Shown here: piece after piece, positions 52,451-64,000 of the stretch
How the letters are laid out: the number at the start of each line of letters is the position of its first letter
Numbering within the stretch: the first letter of the stretch is position 1
Assembly: GCF_037975245.1 (NCBI RefSeq)
Contig: NC_092574.1
Coordinates: 13,599,713-13,663,712, forward strand
Direction of reading: 5' to 3'
Length of the DNA stretch: 64,000 nucleotides
From: Apostichopus japonicus
Taxonomy: Eukaryota > Echinodermata > Holothuroidea > Aspidochirotida > Stichopodidae
The notes under the pieces: model-generated
Told to the model about the DNA's origin: nothing
What the model saw: the letters and a program-made list of their open reading frames with translations, nothing else
Database searches by the model: none
Translations under genes and position numbers: made by a program

Positions 52451-54959
52451 AGTATACTATTGGCGGAGAGTTCGGAGCGGGGAGGCGAGGTTAGGGGAGG
52501 AGGATAGACAGGGATATGAAAGAGAGAGTGAGACAGAGAGACCGCATGAGTCTGTTATTAACCACAAACCACGAAATCTCAAATCGAGAAACTTTACAAT
52601 AAATATATCGATGTTTTTTGTTTTGTTGGGCTGTGAATATGTTCGGGGGGGCGGGGTTGGAACAGCGCCATTTTGAAAGCTAGCTATTTACATAGTCTTC
52701 CCACCTTATTACCACATTAATGTATAACCTGGAGAGCATATCCGATGGAAAGTGTACTTCCATGAACAAAACAACGTATTTCCTAGTCTCATATACGCAT
52801 AGTACAGGTTAGATATCTTTTACATATAATATTTCGAATGGATATTTGCGAGCTCATACGAAGAGGAATTCTATTTTTACTCGTACTCATATACTTTTGA
52901 AATCGTAGTAGGTCTACAAATCTGACACTGTATGTTGAGAACTCAATTAATGTGTAGATCTGGAAATACATTTTTTCCTTAATTGTGTATTTGTAATTGT
53001 ATTCTGTAACTGTACACTCAGTAGACATCTATGCACATATTTTGCACCATCTCTATGTCTCTGTTAGATATCTCTTCCCACACAAGAACATTATTTCCAT
53101 GAAAATTTCAAGATTATAAAAAAAAAAACATTCCTCCTAAAGGAATAAGTTTCACTTTCGTATCAACACCACCCTGAGATAAATATCGGTCATTTGAGTT
53201 ATATTCCTCGATCTCATTCTCTTCTTCTCTGCAGGTGTCGTAAATTTTCTCACAAAAAAAAAGACAAAATGGAGAAAGGTTAGACAGGATCAATCAAATG
53301 CATATGGAAAAGTTATACCGTCAATACTATAAGATCCGTTGCGCAGTGTGAAATTTACCTGATATATCTGTCGAACGCTCGTACACCTTGAAAAAAAGGA
53401 TTTCCTGTAGGCTACGTGTTATAATATCCGATGAGCATTGGTTCGAATCCAGTTGTAGCCAATATTTCTTCCCTTTTTTTTGTTTCTCTCTTTTTTTAAG
53501 ATGATAAAACAACAGCAAATAATAAACCAAAAACCATTAATCAACAAGAGAAAAGTGAGTGGGAAAATATAAATAATATGTGAAGAACAAATGATTTGTG
53601 AACGTGTAAAATTGGAAGAGAATAACCAGTGACTTAAACAGTTCAAGTCCTGCACTCATTACCAACTGCGCTCATTACCAACTGCACACATTACCAGTCC
53701 TTACACAATATTTGGTGGAGATTTTCTTGTTCGTTTTCTTTTTTGCCCCTTTCAAGTAGAAATGATGACTTTTGACTCAAAATTATTTGTGATATGTTGC
53801 AAACCGTTAAAAAAAGATATTGCTATCAGTCCAATTTATCGAAGGTTGTAAATGATAAGAAACTGTATAGCCTCTGTTTGGATAAATTATAAACAATTGA
53901 ATATCATACCTGAGTTCCGATTGGTCAGTTTTTTCGATGAATATTCAGAATTTGACCTAAAATTGTGTATTCGATCGTACTAGTCTAAACGATCGATGAG
54001 TTCACTGCACGAACGGACATCACAACAAATTGATGGATCTTGGTACCAATTTGCTCATAGATAAGTTGCTATTTGTCTGTTTGTGTTTCGAGAGTCTTGA
54101 CAAAACTAATTTCTCTCTGCATCCGGCCCAGCGCTGAATTTTAATTTATAGTACCCATGGTCTTAATCAAGTATCTTTAACGCAGCGAACTGATTCACTT
54201 AATTGGGCAGCTTTCTTGTGTTTTTTTTTTTTGGTAATGATCTTTTTTCTATTCAAATCCGGTGTAATTTATTACAAGAGATATTATCATCTGATGATTG
54301 CAAATCGACAACAAGCGCTAGTTTAGAGAGACTAAATTTCATTTGTAATGGGTGATGTTAGAGCCGCTAGTTGTTGCTAGGTAATTCCACTGATTGCTTC
54401 CCAGAAGCGTCAGCAAAACTCTATCGTTAATGTCGTAAAGGTCAGAGAGCTTAGTTCCGCGATAAAATAGTCTTGATTGAATTTCATGCATGCACTAACT
54501 AACAACCTAATTTTATGCTCCGACTAAACTCGTTTCTGTAATATAGCAACAACGGATTGAGGACAAATCTTTGGCGTATTTTAAAAAGGCTTTCCGTGAA
54601 ATTTCATTCAAACAAAATAAAATAGCCAATGTTTTCAGAACAAACTGATACCAACTAAGTGCCACGCACGGGATTTTAAAGGGGGGGGGGGAGGTTGTAA
54701 CTTTACCCAACTGTTATTGGCAGGGACATGGACCTTTACAGAAGCGCGAGAGGCGGATAAAGGATATTTGAAATGTAGGCGTAGTGGCATTAGAGTGTAG
54801 GGGTGTGGGTGGGTCCTCCCCGGAAATAATTAAAAATTTAGGACGTCAACTGGTGTATTCGGAGGCATATTAAGACTATAAATGTGCTAATAAATGCTCT
54901 TGAATTGTAAAACATCTCACGACAGAACTTTTATTCCACGACTGACGATGGAGATGGGA
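52451..54959. other. Non-coding stretch with one tRNA-like B box
   Basis: At 53411-53462 ggctac ... ggttcgaatcc ... gtagcc pairs its ends and has a good T-arm, but it is only 52 nt and lacks a D-arm. This is probably a SINE remnant and not a tRNA. No gene otherwise. Confidence 0.4.
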
Positions 54960-55080
54960 ACCAATCCCCTCTACTCTTCCCTTTCCCCTTCCCCTTCCCC
55001 TTCCTCTTCCTCTTTCCTTACCCCTTTCCCTTCTCCTTCTCCTTCCCCTTCCCCTTCCCACCCACCCCTTCCCCTCCCAC
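54960..55080. repeat. Polypyrimidine tract (CCCCTT)n
   Basis: About 120 bp of almost pure C/T on the plus strand (ttccccttccccttcc-type). It is a candidate for triplex (H-DNA) formation, and reading frames through it are artefacts. Confidence 0.85.
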
Positions 55081-58000
55081 AGTAATATTTTCGTTTTCCA
55101 TTCGTTGTATTTTATGGTGCATTGGTTAGGTGCAAATTAGTGTACAGTGCACGTATCCAAGTATATATGCTACTTCCATAAAATAAACCCACTCATGCTT
55201 TCCATGTTTGAAATTATCATGTGTTTTTGTCACTCAAAATTTAAATATTGAGGCCTTACTAGTAACAATACGAACTAAGCTGTAATAAATGAACTCATAA
55301 TCATATTTATGCCTACAGGCTATCGAACAATATGTCGCTTTTAAATGTCACTGTCACCTTTGTTGCTATGGTTTGTTTGATATCAAACCACCTGCGCTCA
55401 ATTTTTTTTTGGTCGTATGATGTACGGACGTATGATGTTAGGAAAGCTGCTGTGATTGTTTATATGGTTACTACGGTAGTTTTATTGTTATACATTGACT
55501 GCACACATCACGTAATAAGATAATACGACGTATCAGAATCTCGTGTTGTATGTTATGTATCTTTTCGTTTGTCAGTGTACATTCTGTCCTCGACATCGGG
55601 CTCACTCCTCAAAACATCAATGAAACAGTACATAGTGCACGTGTGTAGATCGCTCCCTTAACCTTTGACCTCAAATTAATAGATCATGTGACATATCTAT
55701 TCCCTTTCGAATGGATTAGCTGATACTCAGTTGACGTAACAGCGCAATTATTATCACATATTATTAGTGTAATATGCATAATTGAGTATGTCTTAACCCA
55801 TAATCGTCTGACATCGAGACTGTAACCGTATCATCATACATGTGATGTTAAGTCACGTGAGTATATCACGAGTCCCTTTGAAAAGGCGTCGTTTTTAGAC
55901 ATGCTCACCTAAACGCCTCTCTCCAACCCTCCCTCTAATCCACTCCCCCTTTATTGTCTTCCTTTTTTTCGAACTTTTTCTGAGCCCCCAACGTACCTGT
56001 CGACTCCAAATGCAAATAAGGTGGACATGGACGATTAAGGTTAAACTGTACATTTGTGCACCCCCTTGTGCCTGTTCTTAATTAAAGCCGGTCACCTGCT
56101 TGTTTGTGTCGATACTCTTCTCCGTGTGGTGCCTGAGAGGTTGATCCCGAATCAACAGTCCAGAGTTCACTTTTAACTATGCTACCCCTTTTCATCCCAT
56201 TTCATTTAGCTTACAGCGTTCGAATATAGGCTAATGGCACACATTATTCCAACCGTTAAATATGTGAGGCCTAATCCAAACCTTTAGAAAAATCTGTATC
56301 ACAAAATTTGTGATTTGATCGCCAATTCCGACAATTTTACCGTCACTTGCCCTACCGTGTAATGTGAATACAGTTAGCGTCATTTTCCTTTCAATGAAGA
56401 CTCCGATCACTATATATACGGCACCCTCAGACAGTTGAGCAACCGCGTATACTAAAGTCCCTCCATCCCCCCCCCCTCCCCCTCTTCCGACCCCAGAATA
56501 AAATAACGGGATATCATGCCCCCTCCCTATGACGGCCCTGCAGATAATACAATACAAATCGTAGTGTTTAGTACATAAACATTATAACAAATATCTGCTG
56601 TACAATCAAAACTCGAAACTTCTTTAACATTATTTCAAGAGTTCCAAAATATAGCACCATCTTGCATCTTAGCACCCTCCATGTTAGGTACCGCACCACA
56701 ATTAATTGCTCCCATTGACTTACACATTAAACTCGTCACTTTCCAAGGCCGATAGAGCACAGATAGAAGTTTTCAACTGACATGTCCTATCAACCATATA
56801 ATAGCTAATGGCTTGGGCTATCATAAAACGTTCAACTTTTGCCACCTTGTTTGTTTAGATTTTTAACTAGAAGAGCTCAAAGTTTATCATAGTGCTCCCC
56901 CTTCCCATCTGCCAGCTGTCGCTGAGGAATCTTCTTGTTTCACCCAAGATTTTCTGAAATACCTTAAATCACCTTCAATCCGTCAGATTTTTAGATCGTC
57001 AGTAGTTTATTTCATGCTCTTCGACATCCGAGCATCAAAAAGAATGATGATGACTCAGAAAATTTAAAAAAAATCAACACAGTAGGTCAATTTAGGGCTA
57101 TTTTCCGACAATGGTTAACCTCTCAGGCGGACGTGCACTACTCTAATTGTGGTGCGATACCTTTAACAAAAATTTCTCCCCTCCATTTATACCCACCCTC
57201 CACTGGAGGGTATACATGTGTACCTTGAAGAGAATAGCTCAAATTTATCAAGATTATAGTTGCTTTAAAAACGCAATTGAGAACACAAATTTGATATATT
57301 AATGCTGTAATTTTATCAGAAGGATATCACGTATATGTTCTACTTCTTCTTTATTGGTTCTTTCTAACTTGAAAAAGGGGGATGCAGTAATTAAACTTCT
57401 ACTATAGGAAAACTATTTCCAATACGACGGGTATTTTGAGGCAAATAGATTTTGCTTGTTTCATTCTTAGTATAGGCGAACCATCCGAGCAAATTCACAA
57501 TCCTAACATAATACCATGGCTGAAATCAAAGCATTGGCCGTTTTAATTTTATTTATTTATTTATTTATATTTTTTTTTTTGGGGGGGGGGGGTTTCGCGT
57601 CTGTTGAGAAATATATATAGTCTATAGTGAGCCTGTGCATAATTAACATGTGTGTAAGTACTTTGGTAAGGTTTAAAGCTTATCTGTAGCACTAACTGCC
57701 CCAACGTTTAGCATACTGCATGCTAAAAAACATTTACCTATAGGGTCCCTAGAGGAACGTGTTTCCTATGATTAGAGGAGGGTTTAATTAGACCATTAAG
57801 TGACCTATAAAGGAAGACGAAATACTCTACGGGTTGCAGTAACATTTTTTGTTTAAACTTTGGATATGTATGAGCATTACTCTTCCTTACAAGGAAAACA
57901 ATTATACAAAGTAGTCTGTTTACTTCTTAATTTTTGTGGTCCTTATTGCCCCTTCTGTTTTGAGTTTTCTGTGCATATCTCAATGGTTCCTTTAGTAGCT

Positions 58001-59919
58001 GACATAATTAAACTTACCTGTGTACATATGTATTTACATAGTGTGCAAAGCAAAAAGTGGCGCTGTTTCAATACGTTATTCAAAAATGTTATTTATCATT
58101 GTTATGGTACTTACAAGCTTCCGTAGACACATTTTTATGTGTGTGGGGGAGGGGGGAGATGGGTACGGAAGGGGAATTACGCCTTTTCGAGTTATATATA
58201 GTGAGAGCACATACACTGCATACATATCAGGTCGCAAAGAGTGGTTAGGGCCTCTATAGCGGTAGGCAAGGATTCACACATGCACACGTCACGTAATACG
58301 CTTCTGGCCGACCGTTGATCCTACGAACCTCAACTCGCATCCCGTCCCTAGTACTCTTGCGACATCAAGGGAGAGAAACAGTATCTCCGGAACTCTAGGG
58401 CTTAAAATTCGGTCTAGAATGAATCCGTAAATGCCAAAACACTTGTTTCGTACAATTTCTGTTGGAATCGACCTTTAATGCACATTCAATGGCTTAGTCA
58501 ATACTTACCCATTGAACTGTCTGAATAATCGTCTGGAATTTCTCCATCTTAAGCTTTATCTTCTTCTTTGTTTTTAGAGTTAGTCAGAAAATTTAAAAAA
58601 AAAATGCTTAAAAACCCTACTTCTTAGAAACTATTTGCTTGATGTTATAAACTTCCTGCCTTGAAAGGATGGAGTGAGGGATAGCTATACTATTTAAGAA
58701 AAGTCACCCGAGAGAGAACCTGGCAAGAAAAGAAAAACAACCGACGTAGAATACACTTTCGTTTAAAATCCTTTCTATACGGAAAGAAATATACAAAATA
58801 CCGCGAAATGCTACTGAATCGTAGGACCCTAAAGCAGTTAGGATCCGAATCAAGACTTGAGCCCCACTAACCCCCCCCTGCTCTCCCCTCCCTCCCCCCC
58901 CCCCCCCACATAATGTAGAAATTTGTTCGTCACCTTTCACGCAGCCTTTGTCGTCTTTGCGCTCTCGACCGTATCCATCCAGGGAGTCTTTGGCTTTTAA
59001 GAAATCTAGATTTAGATACTAGCGTATTGTAAGTCAATTTTTTCTTGACGTACATTTCCCCTTGTAAACTGAGAAACTATGATTACTTGTTGAAACTTTT
59101 TCGAGTAGACAGTCTATCAATTAATTCATCTTCACAGTATTTTTCGCCAAGAGCCTCGAGAAGGTATTTTATCTTGCCACAGTTTAAGTTTAAAGGGATC
59201 GCTACGTGACATCTGAATTAATATCAAAATGTTGAAAACCGTCAGTCTGACTAAACATCCGGGCATGTTTTATTTATAATTGATCTATTTCCTCCTCATA
59301 TTTTTTTATGTTTCAGGTGGCCGTCAGAGTCAATGACATCATCATTTTGGATGAGTCGACGAAATGTATGCGTGTTTCCTTAAAACATTAGAATAAATAT
59401 TTGTAGGTTGGAAGTAAGAAGTAGGATGCTAAGATAAGCATTATCAAGTATAGAAGAAGTGTGTCGAATATTTTAACCATGCCTTCACAAGAGCGTCATA
59501 TTGCCTACCATCTGCCAATCTCTTTAAAAGTCACCGTTTTATCTCAATTTCCTCTAAAGACAGCCAATCTATCTGAATTCAAAGTGCCACTTTTTGAGCT
59601 AAGAAAGAAAAAAAAAACAGTTTAGGGCATTTTATGATCTAAATTGTCTGGAATGTTGTGGATAAATATTGCATTGGTGACATTTTCTTCAGGATGTCAC
59701 TTTGAATCCATGAAAAACGGTTTTGTAGGACACGTGAAATAAATTAATACCAAAACTTAAGGGCCAAATGGTTACGCTTCTTCGTGTATACTGTATAATT
59801 GTCTAGAAATGGAAAATTAATGTACAGGTGGTTAAAGACCATTACATTACAGTTATATGCTTTGAGCGTGGCATTATATATATACTTTATATACGAGAAA
59901 CTGAGTATACGGTATACGC

Positions 59920-59952
<33 letters not shown>

Positions 59953-61944
59953 GCAGTTATACTGTAAATGATATACAAAGCCGCGAATATGAGCAAACGT
60001 TCATAATTCGACAAGGGGTCAAAAACTTTAGAGGGGGAGACAGTAGTGTGCGATACCCCCCCCCCCCGACCCCCACACCACCTTCAATCGGGTTTTCTTT
60101 ACATGCAGTTGTCGATTACTTAGACCACGTTTATTGCGTTTAGACGGCCTAATTTATCATTTCAGTATTCCTTAGAATGCACCATTTGACGTGTAACTTT
60201 TCATTTGGTCGTCCTTGAGGACGACCCCTGACCCCCCCCCTTCTGCATTGGAGTCAGCTTCAACTTACCCCGGCGCCACACCGCCTCCCTGATCAAATCC
60301 TGGATTGTCATCTGTCCCTTCTATAAAGGTTCCTGTCCACCCCTAAATCAGTCGTGGGATTTTTAGATCGACCCCCCCCCCTTCCCCCGTCGTCAGATTT
60401 AAAACCCTGAGCACGTCACTGAGGAGGAGGTGGGGAGTTTAGAAGTTTATTTCTATTGCTGGGGAAAATTAAATGGCAGTTGGCTTCATCGATCCCATAT
60501 AGCCTATATCAGTTTGTCATGTAACGTCATATCAGGAAAAGCTTACACGCAAGAACCTTAAAATGGGGGACAATAAATTGGTTTTTCTCTCTCACACCAC
60601 AATGGCTGTCTAACGCGCCTGCCAAAGTGGAAAGGATTGGGTTGAAGCATTCGTGTTCACAGTATATTTGATAGTGAACGTGATAGTGGTACATGGGTAT
60701 AACTTTCATTATTAGTTTATGGCAACATTGATACTAAAGCATTTTATTGATCTTAACAGTATAATAACAATTTAATATAAATAATTGATATTGCTCGGAT
60801 CGATTTTAGACTAGTAGCAAATCCGGTCATTATGATATAGATGAATCTGTTTCTAAACCGTCTTTACTCACACGTCTATGAAGCTTTAAGAAAAGACTTT
60901 TTTTTTTTAACTTTTAACTTTTACACTTAGATCAAGTCACCAATTGTCCAGTTATTGGCAAGATCCTGTTTCCTTTTTTAGCCCCCAAATCAGACTGTGT
61001 TTAATAATGACAATAGTAAGAAATGAACCTCCTAGTTCTATCCGGTGATTATGCAGACTCTAGACTATTTATAGCCATTTTATTTCTTTGGTCTCTTTTT
61101 CAACTTTATGTGCTAAACTGTGCGATATATGTAATCAGCTGCAAGCAACGGAACCAACTCTATTACATTAAAGAGGACTTTAATTCGATCAATTATCCAT
61201 TGAGTAGATACTGATACTCTCTCCATACCGACTCATCTCAATCAGAAGCAAAACCCGTCAGCAGTTTGAATCTGACTTGAACGGAAGTGACCGTTGCTAA
61301 GGACAGAGAAAGAGGGAGAGAATGGTAACAGAAAACATAACACATCACAGACATCTGTGACTGTTTGGGACTGACATGTATAAACTATATAGCGTAACCC
61401 ATATATTACCTGCATGTAATCATGCATATATGTAACGTTACATGCAGGTCTTCGTAAATATCGCCGTTGACAATACAATAATAAAATAATAATAATAAAT
61501 AACAACAATAATAAAAAAGAAAAGGTGCATGGGTATATGATGGTAAGAAAAAATGTGTAACATTCATTTGCTGCTGTATATTCCTTCAACAGTATTATTT
61601 CTTGACCGGCGGCTTTGAAGCGCCCATGCACAATGGTCACCCTTCACATTGTCTGTGATTTGTATCGTATGTAAGGTGTATGTATGCCACAATGGAATAT
61701 AAAACCTTATTCACAATTTTACACTTGAACTCTTCATTCTGGGACGAAATGTTGTAAATTTTTTCAAGTAAAGTTACTGGTATAGTCAGGTCCATTTTTC
61801 GACCCACGAAAATCAGATATTAAGCAACAATAATAATTACCAAACTGACGTAGTCATTGGAAGCCTCGCACATCAAGACGTTTGAGCTAGCCTATGTGCT
61901 CATGGCAAGTATACATCCCAATACCCTCACTCCACACTCCATCC
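55081..61944. other. Long non-coding stretch
   Basis: No supported gene. Contains C/G-runs (56466-56480, 57582-57592, 58870-58910, 60056-60070, 60370-60382), attt repeats at 57550-57568, (TA)n at 59921-59953 and aataata repeats at 61475-61515. A terminus-like ggccctg at 56535 may mark an old MITE. Confidence 0.4.
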
Positions 61945-61990
61945 ACCCCAACGCCCCAACGCCCCAATGCCCAACGCCCCAACGCCCACA
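61945..61990. repeat. (CCCCAACG)n short tandem repeat
   Basis: About five variant copies of an 8-bp unit (cgccccaacgccccaatgcc). Open frames across it are not supported as genes. Confidence 0.8.
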
Positions 61991-63843
61991 CCCAAAACCC
62001 TCGAAAACAGTCCGCCAGACATATCAACTCAAAAGCCTCGCAAGAAACATATCAGTCGCGGAGACTATTACGTTGAACAAAGGGGCTGTGGCGCTCTTTA
62101 CAATGACCGAATTTCTTGCCACAAATCTTTTATTGACCTGGCATACTTTTACCTCTAGCTTTTTGTCGAACGTGTGACAAAGTTGTTACGAAAGCCTACC
62201 TATATACAGGCATAGTTTAATCACGTGAATTATTTAATGTCTCCTAAGGCATTCTCATATTGCTTTCCTACACATTCGCTGCAGGAAGACATTCAAACCT
62301 ACGATTTTACATTTTGAAATACCTAAATTAATCATTTGGATGCATGGTTAGAAGGGATTTTAGCAAGAAGTTTTTCGCTCACTTGTAGTTTTTCTCCTCC
62401 CACTCTCTTTCTCTATCTTTCTTTCTCTCTCAAAAATCGCCTCGTTTCACTGTTGTCTCCTTTTACTGCGAAGAAATGACGTAGTTTCTCGGGACCAAAA
62501 GAGGTATTTATGCTAAAGTTTATTGAGATAAAGACATTTGCTATAAAGACAGGGAGAGAGAGAAAGTTTTGATGATTATAATCTTATTATCAGAGATTAA
62601 TCAGAATATAATTATCCTTGATTAATCAACTGGGGGCTTTCTTCCTAGAAATAAATATGCTATGTGACACTCCATTTATGGATTTATAATTGAAACATGT
62701 TAAACCTACTCGCATGCAGTTATGTATTAAGAGACGATCGATTAACAAAATTATTGTAAGTTTTGCTGAATCTTTATAAGCTAAAAGACCACCTCATAAC
62801 CCACCCCACCCCCACCCCCACCTCACCCACACCCCTCATTCGACGAAGATAATATCTAAACCACATATCCACAATGTAAAAGAATATAGGACATTGCCAA
62901 GTATCGTTAAGCAAAAAGTAAAAGCAATGATACAGCAATGAGAAGATTATATATGATAGGAAAGCAAAGCTATTAAAGAACAACTACCATAGATGACCTA
63001 ACAGACCACTGATGTGATCCACTCCCTGTAGGGGGGGGCAGGGATGGTTTAACCAATCAAAACAGGTTACATGCAATCACCCATATCTCGAGTTAGGGAC
63101 AAGGGTATTGAGATGGGATATTAAATCAAACAATGTGGAATATTTTTCTTGTTAAGAGAAATGTCACATTGTCCGCGATTCACCAGAATTAACCATTTAA
63201 AGTTATTTTTCGGAATTGTTATTGATAAATAATGTTATTGATTGTGCGGCTGGATACTAAATTCTCATTTAAAAATAAGTCCATTAAATGCTTTACTTCT
63301 TAAGTCTCCTTTTTCCATGTTATTAAGTATAAAACTAAATTTAAGCTTAAGCGAAATTTCTCCATATGCAAGTCAAAATCTTAATTAATGTGTTGTTTTA
63401 CTCCAGAAGTACCTACAGCAGTTTATATTTCTCTTTGTTTGTGTGAGGACAGGGAAGAGGGATGGGTAAGGGGGGGGGTGGAGGGAAATATGTGGATGGT
63501 GTTGTTGGCATTGGTTTTTGGCTTGGTGTTCTTTTGTTTGTATAAAACTGATTGCTTCTGACAAATCTCCTCTAATTAGTTAACAATATTTAAATATAAA
63601 TGTTTTGTAAAACTGATGATTGTTTATACTATTTAATTTTGTTTTAAAATTGTTTATATTTATGTACATTCGTGCTGTCCTTGATTTGTTGTAAATATGT
63701 AGAAAAAATATATTGAGTGCTATTGAAATTCATTTCAATTTTATGTTTCTAACATCAGACAATGTTGACCATGCATGCAAACAATTATAAGTCTATAAGA
63801 TCTGCATGCATGTAGCCATATAAGAGAGTACAGCCTGCAAAAT

Positions 63844-63844
<1 letters not shown>
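61991..63844. other. Non-coding stretch
   Basis: C-rich part at 62795-62838 and G-run at 63470-63485. No gene seen. Confidence 0.4.
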
Positions 63845-63895
<51 letters not shown>

Positions 63896-63960
63896 GTATA
63901 TATATATGTATATATATATTTATGTATATATATATTTATGTATATATATATATACATATA

Positions 63961-64000
<40 letters not shown>
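63845..64000. repeat. (TA)n microsatellite at the window end
   Basis: TA tract with gta and ttta interruptions. It runs to the last base and probably continues. Confidence 0.97.

Noticed and set aside
61242-61640. 132-residue minus-strand frame
   Set aside because: Its core is a translated (AAT)n/(AAC)n repeat giving Leu/Ile runs; no domain or splice support.
61857-62177. Pro-rich frames at 61.9 kb
   Set aside because: Generated by the (CCCCAACG)n repeat in three frames at once.

Overview
This is eukaryotic DNA, AT-rich and full of repeats. It contains spliced GT-AG genes, an animal-type BEL/Pao retrotransposon, tRNA-derived SINEs, MITE-like elements and long (TA)n and (CATA)n microsatellites. 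The gene content suggests a marine invertebrate, perhaps an echinoderm such as a sea cucumber. The species guess is weak and rests on overall character, not on a diagnostic gene.

Layout. Positions 1-9152 form one large imperfect inverted repeat (arms 1-3173 and 6470-9152, about 3.3 kb spacer). Each arm carries a mirrored copy of a small exon of an unknown protein and of a SINE with a hammerhead-ribozyme-like core. The spacer holds nested SINE pieces, (TA)n tracts and a long hairpin with a second hammerhead-like core. The left arm is cut by the window edge only about 35 bp before the mirrored stop codon of the neighbouring protease gene would be expected. Positions 9187-14174 (minus) hold a complete eight-coding-exon gene for a secreted proteinase K-like subtilase of 376 aa, with a non-coding leader exon near 15.1 kb behind a TATA-like box. 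Positions 15.1-39.5 kb are mostly non-coding: a 697-bp TIR element, a four-copy 191-bp tandem array, a fold-back element, a solo LTR of 996 bp with a 5-bp TSD, an 891-bp TIR element with a perfect 9-bp TSD and a third hammerhead-like core, a tRNA-SINE with a 356-bp (CATA)n tail, and a small Penelope-like remnant. Positions 39553-46515 hold an intact BEL/Pao retrotransposon with apparently identical 691-bp LTRs and one 1788-aa Gag-Pol frame. The rest, to 64000, is non-coding with microsatellites, minisatellites and C/G-rich tracts.

Only two protein genes are convincing: the host protease and the retrotransposon polyprotein. They are not functionally linked. The most interesting theme is the repeated occurrence of 42-43-nt minimal hammerhead-like cores (three distinct versions, four copies), each sitting in a mobile element or a repeat and each with a stem I that pairs exactly at its flanks.
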